28,484 nucleotides of DNA from positions 1 through 28,484 of the forward strand of contig JAEZBR010000033.1 of the NCBI GenBank assembly GCA_023426935.1. The letters run 5' to 3'. This DNA comes from Bacillota bacterium. Its GTDB lineage: Bacteria; Bacillota_I; Bacilli_A; Erysipelotrichales; Erysipelotrichaceae. The notes under the pieces are model-generated. The model saw only the letters and a list, made by a program, of their open reading frames with translations, searched no databases and was not told where the DNA came from. Positions 1-7,593 of the stretch are shown here, in pieces; the stretch's first letter is position 1, and every line of letters starts with the position of its first letter. The translations under genes and the position numbers were made by a program.

Positions 1-1
1 T

Positions 2-493
2 GGCTATACGGCTTGTCGGCAGATTAAAGCCAAACAAGATATTCCGGTTATTATGTTATCGGCTCGTCAAGAAGAAGCTGATAAACTTTTCGGTTTTGAG
101 TTAGGTATCGACGATTACATGACTAAACCATTTTCACCAAAAGAATTAATGGCACGTATCAAAGTAATTTTAGACCGAAAAAAGATCAGCCCAACTAATA
201 ATCTGTTGTCTTATCAGGATTTAAGTGTCGATATAGCGGCTCATGAAGCTAAAATTGGTAACGAAATGCTTAAATTAACTAATAAGGAATTTGAATTATT
301 AGTATATTTTCTTAAAAATCGGAATATTGCCTTAACTAGAGACCGTCTTTTAGATGATATCTGGGGTTATGATTTTTATGGTGATGAACGAACAATTGAC
401 ACCCATGTCAAGATGCTAAGACAAAGTATCGGTGAATATGGGGACAGAATTATCACTGTTCGGGGAGTAGGTTACAAATTCAATGCGGATTAA
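2..493 (+). CDS. OmpR/PhoB-family response regulator, 5'-truncated by the window edge
   Basis: This is the C-terminal part of a two-component response regulator that binds DNA when phosphorylated by its partner kinase. The frame is open from base 2, so the gene begins outside the window; the first part of the receiver domain, including the phospho-accepting Asp, is not visible. What remains of the receiver shows the VIMLSAR strand with the switch Ser and the DYMTKPF segment with the invariant Lys. A winged-helix Trans_reg_C domain follows, with LTNKEFELLVYF, RDRLLDDIWG and a C-terminal RTIDTHVKMLRQ...VRGVGYKF recognition helix and wing, which places it in the OmpR/PhoB family. The end overlaps the downstream histidine kinase by 11 bases, so the two are translationally coupled. 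The regulated genes cannot be told from the sequence. Confidence 0.95.
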   Translation, partial: GYTACRQIKAKQDIPVIMLSARQEEADKLFGFELGIDDYMTKPFSPKELMARIKVILDRKKISPTNNLLSYQDLSVDIAAHEAKIGNEMLKLTNKEFELLVYFLKNRNIALTRDRLLDDIWGYDFYGDERTIDTHVKMLRQSIGEYGDRIITVRGVGYKFNAD

Positions 494-1898
494 AGAGGCA
501 TTATCAGGTATTCGCTTTAAAACCTGGGTCTATTTTGTCACTTTTTCCATATGCATTTTAGGCCTTTTGATGTTGTTCCAAGTGGTTCTATTTGAGCCAT
601 ATTACCGTAACACCAAAATGCACGATATTAAAACAGTCGTTAATAATATTGCGGAAAACATCGATGATTCTGAGACAATTTCAACCTTAACGGTCAATAA
701 TGATGGCTGTCTAGTCATTGTTAACTCGGATAGTTCGGTAGCCGCCGTCGATGCGATTGGCGTGTCATGTCTTTTATATAAAGACAGTAAAGTTGAAACA
801 CAGTATCTCGATAGCCTTAAAACTAGTGAAAACGGAGAGTTAAGTTACCTTGCTGAAGTCGATTCCACTCAGGAAATGCTGATTTATGGAAAAACCTTTG
901 AGAATGAAAACGGTGAGAAGTTTTATGTTCTGTTTAATACGCCATTACAACCTTTAAAATCGACGATTGCGATAATTAGAGGACAGTACACTTATATCGC
1001 TTTAATTGTTTTATCATTAACCTTGATTCTTTCGATTATTTTTGCCCGTCAAATCACCAAACCAATCGTTAAAATGACGGATGAAGCTCATAAATTGAGC
1101 GAAGGCAACTATGGCGAAGTTCATTTTGACGAATCAGGATCCTTTTTGGAAATGAATAATCTGTCTAGATCTTTAAATAACAGTGCCAAAGAATTAGATA
1201 AGATTAATGAATTGCGCAGCGATCTATTGGCAAATGTCTCCCATGATATCCGGACTCCGTTAACCATGATTCAGGCTTATGCGGAAATGATCCGTGATAT
1301 TACCGGTAATGATGCGGAGAAGCGTAATGAAAATCTTACCGTAATCCTTCAGGAATGCGAATATTTGGATAAACTAGTCAATGATATGTCGGAAATGACA
1401 AAATTACAGTCCGGAACGACTAAATTGAATATCAGTGACTTTGATCTATGTGCCGTTATTAACAATACGGCAGATAAATTCCGGACAATTTCCAAAAAAG
1501 AGGGGATAAAGATCCAAATTGAGGCCGAACCAGAATTAATCGCTCATGCGGATAAATTTAAAATAACGGAAGTAATTTACAACTTTATGGGTAATGCGAT
1601 CAAACATTACGGTAATGATAAGTTAGTAATTGTTAAAGCGTTCACAATTAGTAAAGAGAAGTTAAGAGTCGAAGTTATTGATCATGGTCCCGGTATTTCA
1701 GCAGAAACGTTATCTCACATCTGGGAAAGATATTATAAGATGGATATGAAGTATCAACGTGCCCATAGCGGTACTGGATTAGGTTTAGCGATATCTAAGG
1801 CTATTTTAGATCAACACCAAGCAGTATATGGAGTTAATAGTAAGGTTGGTGAAGGATCAACGTTTTTCTTCGAAATCGAATCTGCTATACCTAAATAA
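483..1898 (+). CDS. Membrane sensor histidine kinase (HAMP, HisKA, HATPase_c)
   Basis: This 471-residue sensor kinase is the cognate partner of the upstream regulator. It has a membrane segment at about residues 14-37, an extracytoplasmic sensor of roughly 125 residues, a second membrane segment at about 168-188 and a HAMP linker to about 240. The dimerisation/phosphotransfer domain carries His254 in NVSHDIRTPL. The ATP-binding domain has an N-box (Asn371 in YNFMGNAIKHY), a G1 box (DHGPGI, 400-405), an F-box-like WERYYKM and a G2 box (GTGLGLAISK, 430-439). All catalytic motifs are intact. The sensor region resembles no family I can name, so the signal is unknown. The gene starts inside the regulator gene with only a weak ribosome binding site, consistent with translational coupling. 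Confidence 0.95.
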   Translation: MRIKEALSGIRFKTWVYFVTFSICILGLLMLFQVVLFEPYYRNTKMHDIKTVVNNIAENIDDSETISTLTVNNDGCLVIVNSDSSVAAVDAIGVSCLLYKDSKVETQYLDSLKTSENGELSYLAEVDSTQEMLIYGKTFENENGEKFYVLFNTPLQPLKSTIAIIRGQYTYIALIVLSLTLILSIIFARQITKPIVKMTDEAHKLSEGNYGEVHFDESGSFLEMNNLSRSLNNSAKELDKINELRSDLLANVSHDIRTPLTMIQAYAEMIRDITGNDAEKRNENLTVILQECEYLDKLVNDMSEMTKLQSGTTKLNISDFDLCAVINNTADKFRTISKKEGIKIQIEAEPELIAHADKFKITEVIYNFMGNAIKHYGNDKLVIVKAFTISKEKLRVEVIDHGPGISAETLSHIWERYYKMDMKYQRAHSGTGLGLAISKAILDQHQAVYGVNSKVGEGSTFFFEIESAIPK

Positions 1899-1953
1899 CA
1901 TTTAGGGTATTTATGAATGCCTGCGTATAAAACAATAAAGGCGGGTGATCATA

Positions 1954-2061
1954 ATGTTACCATTTTGGCTCATATTATCATTGTTAGGCACGATATATTT
2001 ATTTAGCTCTAGTAGAACGATTGTATCAGTATTATTAAATAAACGACAGATTCTCAAATAA
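1954..2061 (+). CDS. Possible 35-residue single-pass membrane miniprotein
   Basis: A small reading frame lies 55 bases after the kinase gene. It begins at an ATG eight bases after a purine-rich GGCGGG stretch that could serve as a ribosome binding site. It encodes a hydrophobic segment (about residues 2-17, LPFWLILSLLGTIYLF) followed by a Ser-rich turn and a basic C-terminus ending in NKRQILK, the pattern of a small membrane protein. It ends ten bases before a strong terminator, so it would be the last gene of the two-component operon. No family was recognised. It may be a feedback partner of the kinase, but it could also be chance in an AT-rich 3' region. Confidence 0.4.
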   Translation: MLPFWLILSLLGTIYLFSSSRTIVSVLLNKRQILK

Positions 2062-2070
2062 GGTTTAAAC

Positions 2071-2107
2071 AAGGCTTTAGTCATAATTATGATTAGAGCC
2101 TTTATTT
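2071..2107. terminator. Intrinsic terminator between convergent kinase operon and xerD
   Basis: The arms AAGGCT and AGCCTT enclose a further TCATAATTATGA palindrome, giving a long stem followed on the plus strand by TTTATTT. On the minus strand a shorter, interrupted T tract (TTGTTT) follows. It is well placed to end the two-component operon and possibly also the recN-xerD transcript. Confidence 0.8.
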
Positions 2108-2172
2108 CGCATAATGTATATTATGTAATTTTTATTAATCGATGAAATAACCTGTTTTAGTCATCAAATTTA

Positions 2173-3093
2173 CTACTGACCTTCCGGTTTATCTTTTTTG
2201 TCCGGTTTAGGAAAGTATTTATCGTAATCTTGATGCAGCCGTTCCGCTTGAACGTGAGTATAGATTTGAGTTGTGGAGATATCACTGTGTCCTAATAACT
2301 CTTGAACACTACGCAGGTCTGCCCCATTCGCCAATAATTGAGTTGCGAAGGTGTGCCTAAAGGTATGCGGTGAAACATTTTTCGTGATACCGACCAATTC
2401 ACAGCGTTTTTTAATCAATTTCCAGACATATTGCCTCGTAAGCGGTTTACCCTGCGGATTAATAAATAAAAGCGAACTTCCTTGATTTTTTAACCATAAA
2501 GGGCGGATTTCCGTTAAATACTGTTCTAAAATGACTAAACATTTGTGTCCAAACGGGACAATCCGTTCCTTATCCCCTTTTCCTTTAACTCTAATGAACT
2601 GTTGTTCCAAATAGACCTGATTTAGCTTTAAAGAGATGCATTCGTGGACTCTTAAGCCGGAATTATAAAGTAATTCCAAGATACTATGTTCAAAAAGATC
2701 CTTAGGATTATCAGTAAATGAATCCATAATTGCTTGGATCTCTGAATCATTTAAGTAAACTGGCAAATGATCATTGTTTGATTTGACTTTCAAATCACTG
2801 CTAATATCTGCAAGATCGTATTCGGCCGCAAAATAACGGTGAAAATTACGAATGCTAGTCGCAATTCTCGCCACACTTCGTTTCGTTTTGACCTTTAATT
2901 GGGCTTCAATAAACATATTTAGATCATCTTTACTAATATTCTCAAGTGTTTGATAGTGTTTATTCTGCTGTAACCAATCTAGATATTCTTGCAGATCGTG
3001 ATAATAAGAGATTATCGTGTTATCTGCTTTTGGATTTTGTAAGGAAATATAGGCTTTATACTCCGCTAAAGCATCTTTAAAGCTGATGGTCAT
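2173..3093 (-). CDS. xerD: Site-specific tyrosine recombinase XerD
   Basis: A 306-residue tyrosine recombinase of the Xer type, which with XerC resolves chromosome dimers at dif under FtsK control. The N-terminal SAM-like core-binding domain spans about residues 5-95. The catalytic domain contains every active-site residue: Arg148 (LYNSGLRVHE), Lys172 (KGKGDKER), His243 and Arg246 (SPHTFRHTFA), His269 (LLGHSDISTT) and Tyr278 (QIYTHV). The length and residue spacing match XerD closely, rather than phage integrases, and no phage genes or attachment sites are nearby. The start is preceded by AAGGAGC at good spacing and overlaps the end of recN by 17 bases, so it is the last gene of that unit. 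The C-terminus is Lys/Pro-rich and probably disordered. XerC is the alternative name, less likely. Confidence 0.88.
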   Translation of the reverse strand: MTISFKDALAEYKAYISLQNPKADNTIISYYHDLQEYLDWLQQNKHYQTLENISKDDLNMFIEAQLKVKTKRSVARIATSIRNFHRYFAAEYDLADISSDLKVKSNNDHLPVYLNDSEIQAIMDSFTDNPKDLFEHSILELLYNSGLRVHECISLKLNQVYLEQQFIRVKGKGDKERIVPFGHKCLVILEQYLTEIRPLWLKNQGSSLLFINPQGKPLTRQYVWKLIKKRCELVGITKNVSPHTFRHTFATQLLANGADLRSVQELLGHSDISTTQIYTHVQAERLHQDYDKYFPKPDKKDKPEGQ

Positions 3094-4735
3094 TAAACTT
3101 AGCTCCTTTTAAAAGTTCTCTTGCGGAAAGCTTGGAAGCGTTAGTTATGGCTCCGGTATTGATGAAGGCTAATTCTTCAATACGCTGTTCTTCGTTTAAG
3201 AAATCGATGCTGGTAAAGGTCTCGTTATTTTTGCTATTTTTAGATACCCGATATTGATAATCTGCGTTTGCGGCAACTGGTGCTAAATGCGTAACCGCAA
3301 AAACTTGAGCGTTCTTAGAAATGTCATGCATTTTCTTGCCAATGCTTAAAGCAACCGATCCGGAGACCCCGGAGTCTATCTCGTCGAAAATAATCAACTG
3401 CGTGCCCCACAATGATGTAAAGATTGTCTTTAGTCCTAACATTAGTCTAGACAATTCCCCGCCGCTGGCGACTTTCTGGAGCGGTTTTAACGGTTCGCCG
3501 GGATTAAGGGAAATTAAGAAGTTAATCTCATCATTTCCCGAAGCCGAAGGTTGTGTTTTCGGTTCAATATTGACTTTAAACTGGGCGTTTTTAAGTTGCA
3601 AATCACCTAGTTCGTTCTGAATCTTTTGTTCAAGTTCCAGGGATTTCTTCGTCCTTAATAACGTTAATTCTTGAGCATACTCTTGATACTTAGCTAAAGC
3701 GAGCTCTAATTCTTGAGCTTTTTTATTTAAGACAACATCTTTATCCTTAATTACATTCAGTTGTTCCTCAAATTCACGGCGTTTTTCTAAGATTCCTGAG
3801 ATTGTTGTTCCGTATTTTCGCTTTAAACCATTAATCAGATAAATTCGCGTATTGGCATCGTTTAATTCGTTTTCATCCATTTCCATACTACCCTGATAGG
3901 CTTTTAATCGATCATTTAGATCACTTAATTCATAATATAAATCATCAAGCTTTTGGGTTTCCTGCTCAATTTCTTTAGACTCGCTGATCCCCTTTAATTC
4001 TTTGATACTGGTAAATAATCGGTTTAATACGCCTTGATCATTGTCAAAGTTCTCAATCGCAGTACTTAAACGACTATAGATTTTTTCATAGGAAGACATG
4101 ACCTTAATCTTTTCTTCCAATTCCTGGTCTTCACCATCTTTTAACTCAGCTTTATCGATCTCATTGATCTTATAGTTAAGAATCTCTTCCTGTTCCGGTG
4201 CAAAGGTAAGATTTTTGAGTTCTTCCAAAGCTTTATTCAGCTTATACCACTGGTTGTAAGCCTCTTTTACTTTTTGAACTAGTTCTTCATTTTGAATGTA
4301 AGCATCAAGCAATGTTTCATGATACTTGGCATTTAAAAGATATTGATGCTCATGTTGAGAATGAATGTCAATGTATTTAGCAACAGTATCTTTTAATAAA
4401 GCTAAGGAAACTGTCCGATGGTTAATCCGACAGGTATTCTTCCCTTCCCGGTCAAATTCTCTAGTTACGATTAGTTTATCGTCATCATAGCCTAGGTCAG
4501 CTAATTCTTTTTTGAGGGAACCGTTAACGGAAAAACAGCCTTCGATCAAGGCTTTGTCCGCAGAAGTTCGGATATCCGCAGTATTAGCTCGATCACCGCA
4601 TAATAAGCCGATTGCATCCATGAAGATTGACTTACCGGCACCGGTTTCACCCGTAAAGGCACTAAATCCGTTCTCAAACTCTAGATTTAGTTCTGAAATC
4701 AGAATGTAATTTTTAATATAAAGACTCTCGAGCAT
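3077..4735 (-). CDS. recN: DNA repair ATPase RecN
   Basis: A 552-residue SMC-like ATPase that acts early in double-strand-break repair. The N-terminal head has Walker A GETGAGKS at residues 29-36 followed by the RecN-type continuation DAIGLLCGDRA, and the conserved HSQHEHQ segment near 125-131. A long, charged helical region from about 150 to 375 forms the coiled coil. The C-terminal head has the ABC signature SGGELSRLMLGLK (424-436), Walker B LIIFDEID (447-454) and the H-loop THL (482-484). It is of normal family length with all ATPase motifs intact. It starts 68 bases after the dxs-like gene, behind AAGGAG and a candidate extended -10 promoter, and overlaps xerD at its 3' end. Confidence 0.97.
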   Translation of the reverse strand: MLESLYIKNYILISELNLEFENGFSAFTGETGAGKSIFMDAIGLLCGDRANTADIRTSADKALIEGCFSVNGSLKKELADLGYDDDKLIVTREFDREGKNTCRINHRTVSLALLKDTVAKYIDIHSQHEHQYLLNAKYHETLLDAYIQNEELVQKVKEAYNQWYKLNKALEELKNLTFAPEQEEILNYKINEIDKAELKDGEDQELEEKIKVMSSYEKIYSRLSTAIENFDNDQGVLNRLFTSIKELKGISESKEIEQETQKLDDLYYELSDLNDRLKAYQGSMEMDENELNDANTRIYLINGLKRKYGTTISGILEKRREFEEQLNVIKDKDVVLNKKAQELELALAKYQEYAQELTLLRTKKSLELEQKIQNELGDLQLKNAQFKVNIEPKTQPSASGNDEINFLISLNPGEPLKPLQKVASGGELSRLMLGLKTIFTSLWGTQLIIFDEIDSGVSGSVALSIGKKMHDISKNAQVFAVTHLAPVAANADYQYRVSKNSKNNETFTSIDFLNEEQRIEELAFINTGAITNASKLSARELLKGAKFNDHQL

Positions 4736-4758
4736 CTGTTTCTCCTTGATTCTTAATT

Positions 4759-4767
4759 ATTTTACCA
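4759..4767 (-). promoter_or_regulatory. Candidate extended -10 promoter of recN
   Basis: On the minus strand the sequence reads TGGTAAAAT, an extended -10 element (TGn then TAAAAT), 24 bases before the recN start. No good -35 is seen. The same TGGTAAAATAAT string occurs before nusB. recN may therefore be transcribed independently of the upstream genes. Confidence 0.4.
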
Positions 4768-4771
4768 TCAG

Positions 4772-4793
4772 AATATTTAATACGCTAAATATT
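4772..4793. repeat. AT-rich inverted repeat just upstream of the recN -10 element
   Basis: The arms AATATTTA and TAAATATT flank a six-base centre. No T tract follows on the minus strand, so it does not look like a terminator of the upstream gene. It sits over the expected -35 region of the recN candidate promoter, where a repressor operator could lie. Confidence 0.35.
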
Positions 4794-4803
4794 TTCGTTT
4801 TCC

Positions 4804-6543
4804 TTAAACCTTCTTCATTAAATCGGCTTCGATATTATTAAATAAGGAATTTGTATCTAGTCTTTCTTTCTTCCGATTATCGACGATAGTGTCGGCGGCT
4901 AAATAATGCGTATCAATCCCATAAATCTTAATTGAAGGATGAAGATTGTTACGTTGATAGAATTCCATAATCAAGGATCCTAACCCGCCAGCAATCAGCG
5001 CCGGTTGATAAATATAGATTTGCGAATCTTTATGGGCAATTTTAAGTAACATATTTTCATCCAAAGGTTTATTAAAGCGGGCATTTATAATATTGATTGG
5101 TAGTTTATTGTTTATCGCTTTATTTGTGAATTTTGCCGCATCCGGACCGTAGGTAATTAAATAATTATGTTTATTGTTGGTATAGACGAATTCCCAGGTA
5201 CCGATTGCGATATTAGACGGCTCAACAACAATTTCAATTGTTTGACCAATCGGAATCCGAATGATAAAGGGATGCGAATAGTCAACCGCTGATTTTAATA
5301 ACTCTTTTAATTCCTGAGGATTATTGGGCGTTGCGATAACAACATTAGGCAAGAGATTAAAGATTGAAATATCATCGATTGCCTGTTGGGTTGGCGGATA
5401 ATCACTGATCCCCGGATTATTGATGCCAATGATTACCGGAAGATCACGATAACAGAACTGTTCCTTCAAAAACTGATAAACAGTTGCAATCTGACTGCCG
5501 GATACATTTATATAAGGGTGTAACCCTTTTACCGCAATTCCTAACGCAAAATTTAGAGTTTGATTTAGATTCATTTTATTGATGAAACAGCGTTGAGGGA
5601 AATTAGCGTTAAACTCTTTAAAAGGTTTAGCAGCTTTATCAATCGGTGATAAAACAAATAACGATTCGTTATCTTTGCTTAAAGAAGTTAATTCATGATC
5701 AACAATCTCCTGCCAATCGCATAAAGAATGAATATCATCTTCTGGTTGTTTTTCATTGATTTGAATTAAATGCTTGTTATTCTTCGGTTTCATTTTATTA
5801 ATAACAACGTGAATGACTAAGGATCCGGGATTCTTTTTAGCCATAATAAAGGCCTTTTTTAAACTATTGAATTCATCAGCTTTAATCGGGCCTAAATAAT
5901 CCCAGCCCATTTCAGTGAAAATTGAGGATGATAAGATCCCCTTCTTTACCGTATCTCTAAAACTACGGATATTATTTAAGATAACTTTCCCGGAATTTGT
6001 ATTACCTAACGAGGTATTCAAATTATCTTTTAATTCAAGATATGAATTGGAACTGCGAAGTTTAGTTAAAGTATTTTTTGAGAGATGAATCATGTTCTCT
6101 AGATTGTGATCAATAAAAACCAATATTATTTTATGTTTACTTTGGCCCAATAAATTTAAACTGGAAATTGCATCATAATTATAGAGGTCGTTATTATCGA
6201 TATTAATTATGATATTGTTATCCGATTTAAAATCTTGAGAATTCGCTAAGCCTAGTGCTAAAGAAAGATTATTGGAGTAATTATTGACCGGTAAAGTACC
6301 AATTAAGATCTTGCGGATATATTCTTGTTGCGTACTGGAAAACAATATATCATCGGTCGTTTCATTGAATACGGTCTCTAAAGCCGTTACTAATTCGACA
6401 TTTTGCGTATAATTTCTTTTGTTTTCCGCACTAAGGCTATCATCAAACATAATCTTATCTTTAATACTCTTAATTAAAGAATTAAACTGGGTAGCTTTCA
6501 ATTGTTTGAGAAACGAAGGATTTTGGATCTCCTCTAGCTTCAT
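4804..6543 (-). CDS. Degenerate 1-deoxy-D-xylulose-5-phosphate synthase-like protein, probable pseudoenzyme
   Basis: The 579-residue product follows the transketolase/DXS layout: a reduced N-terminal domain (about 1-260), a central pyrimidine-like domain (about 275-430) and a C-terminal domain (about 455-579, with LITYGPDAAK and ARFNKPLDE). Position directly after ispA is the usual dxs location. The active site has gone. The GDG...N cofactor motif reads NIDNNDLYN; GHQ before the KIL segment is TQQ; about 30 residues carrying the second active-site His of the N-terminal domain are missing; GPxDGHD is GPIKADE; the glutamate of AEQHA aligns with Leu326; THQ is TQQ (Gln386); YPRG is IPIG. The frame is intact and ends match neighbours, so the protein is probably made. 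It is Asn-rich and more diverged than its neighbours. A catalytic role as DXS is very unlikely; a structural or regulatory role is inference. Homology to DXS: fairly sure. Function: unknown. Confidence 0.8.
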   Translation of the reverse strand: MKLEEIQNPSFLKQLKATQFNSLIKSIKDKIMFDDSLSAENKRNYTQNVELVTALETVFNETTDDILFSSTQQEYIRKILIGTLPVNNYSNNLSLALGLANSQDFKSDNNIIINIDNNDLYNYDAISSLNLLGQSKHKIILVFIDHNLENMIHLSKNTLTKLRSSNSYLELKDNLNTSLGNTNSGKVILNNIRSFRDTVKKGILSSSIFTEMGWDYLGPIKADEFNSLKKAFIMAKKNPGSLVIHVVINKMKPKNNKHLIQINEKQPEDDIHSLCDWQEIVDHELTSLSKDNESLFVLSPIDKAAKPFKEFNANFPQRCFINKMNLNQTLNFALGIAVKGLHPYINVSGSQIATVYQFLKEQFCYRDLPVIIGINNPGISDYPPTQQAIDDISIFNLLPNVVIATPNNPQELKELLKSAVDYSHPFIIRIPIGQTIEIVVEPSNIAIGTWEFVYTNNKHNYLITYGPDAAKFTNKAINNKLPINIINARFNKPLDENMLLKIAHKDSQIYIYQPALIAGGLGSLIMEFYQRNNLHPSIKIYGIDTHYLAADTIVDNRKKERLDTNSLFNNIEADLMKKV

Positions 6544-6545
6544 AT

Positions 6546-7379
6546 TTAATTTTCCCTACTTCTGATTTGGCTAATCAGTTCGCTTAAGCTAGTAGCCGTA
6601 AAATTTAATTTTGAAAGAGCTTTAAGAACTTTATCAAAATGCTTATTCATCATCTGCTTAGCGGTTTCTAACCCCCAGATACTGACATAAGTTTGTTTGT
6701 GGTTCTTATTATCGGAAATCGATTTACCAAGTTGTTTTGCGTCCTTGGTAGCATCAAAAATATCATCCTGAATTTGGAAAGCAATACCTAGTTCTTCGCC
6801 GATATTTCTTAACTGATCGATATCATCAATCCTACCAGCCAAACTGGCACCGACGACTAATGGTAAGGCCAGTAATTGTCCGGTCTTATTAATATCCAAT
6901 TTTTGAAGATCTTCGGCTGATAGATTCGTTTGATCTTCAGCTTCTAAATCAAGCATCTGACCATAAATCATGCCGTGATCGCCCGCTGCACTAGCATACT
7001 CGGTTATTATTGATTTAATAAAATGCGTATTTTCTTTTGCCAAGAGCGCGAACGCTTTGGTTAATAATGCGTCGCCTGCTAAAATCGCCATTGCCTCGCC
7101 ATACACTAAATGATTGGTCTTCTTTCCCCTTCTTAAATCGGCATTATCCATGGCTGGCAAATCATCGTGAATCAAAGAATAAGTATGGATCATTTCAAGC
7201 GCGGCAGCATAGGGATATCCTTCTTTTTCAGGAAGCGAATTGTCATTGAGAATAGCGAACAATAATTGGGGACGAATTCGTTTACCTCCCGCCATTAAAG
7301 AATATAGTTCGGCTTCTTCGATATGATTTGGTTTCTCAGGATACAATGAACGCAGATAAGTCTCGAAATCATTGTTCAT
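6546..7379 (-). CDS. ispA: Polyprenyl (farnesyl/geranyl) diphosphate synthase
   Basis: A 277-residue trans-prenyltransferase that condenses isopentenyl diphosphate with allylic diphosphates to give geranyl or farnesyl diphosphate, feeding undecaprenyl carrier and other isoprenoid synthesis in the cytoplasm. The first Asp-rich motif is DDLPAMD (72-78), followed by the RRGKKTNH allylic-substrate segment; the second is DDIFD (205-209), followed by KQLGKS. The GGKRIRP segment (31-37) binds the diphosphate of isopentenyl diphosphate. All catalytic motifs are complete, in contrast to the next gene. The start overlaps the end of xseB by 11 bases and the dxs-like gene begins two bases after the stop, so all are co-transcribed. 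Exact chain length is inferred from the short family. Confidence 0.95.
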   Translation of the reverse strand: MNNDFETYLRSLYPEKPNHIEEAELYSLMAGGKRIRPQLLFAILNDNSLPEKEGYPYAAALEMIHTYSLIHDDLPAMDNADLRRGKKTNHLVYGEAMAILAGDALLTKAFALLAKENTHFIKSIITEYASAAGDHGMIYGQMLDLEAEDQTNLSAEDLQKLDINKTGQLLALPLVVGASLAGRIDDIDQLRNIGEELGIAFQIQDDIFDATKDAKQLGKSISDNKNHKQTYVSIWGLETAKQMMNKHFDKVLKALSKLNFTATSLSELISQIRSREN

Positions 7380-7593
7380 GGTTGGAATCCGAAAGATTAT
7401 GATCTTTCATTACTTGCTGTAATCTTTGATCAAAAGTATTTAATTTCTTCTCACATTCATTTACCAGATTTAAACCTTCTTCAAATAGCTTAATCGCATC
7501 TTCTAAAGGAACCTCATTCTTTTCCAACTCCGCAACGATCTCATTTAATCTGATCATTGCTTGATCATAAGTCATTTTATTTTCGTTTGGCAT
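7369..7593 (-). CDS. xseB: Exodeoxyribonuclease VII small subunit
   Basis: A 74-residue helical protein that assembles in several copies along the XseA large subunit to form exonuclease VII, which degrades single-stranded DNA to oligonucleotides. The family pattern MTYDQAMIRLNEIVAELEKNE, then PLEDAIKLFEEGLNLVNECEKKL, is fully present. I place the start at MPNENKM: it is preceded by AAAGGAAA at good spacing and gives the usual family length. A reading frame open 13 codons further upstream has no comparable ribosome binding site and lies inside xseA. The gene overlaps xseA by 17 bases and ispA by 11 bases, the standard compact arrangement. Confidence 0.95.
   Translation of the reverse strand: MPNENKMTYDQAMIRLNEIVAELEKNEVPLEDAIKLFEEGLNLVNECEKKLNTFDQRLQQVMKDHNLSDSNHEQ

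Noticed and set aside
2173..3093. xerD as the integrase of a genomic island or prophage
   Set aside because: Length and residue spacing fit chromosomal XerD, it overlaps recN, and there are no phage, relaxase or attachment-site signals nearby.
3321..3620. 99-codon plus-strand frame opposite recN
   Set aside because: It is antisense to the conserved C-terminal ATPase head of RecN, with no recognisable family, no start site and no promoter; the conserved gene explains the open frame.
4772..4793. AT-only hairpin as a terminator after the dxs-like gene
   Set aside because: The stem has no GC pair and no T tract follows in the transcribed direction, so intrinsic termination is unlikely; it is kept only as an inverted repeat.
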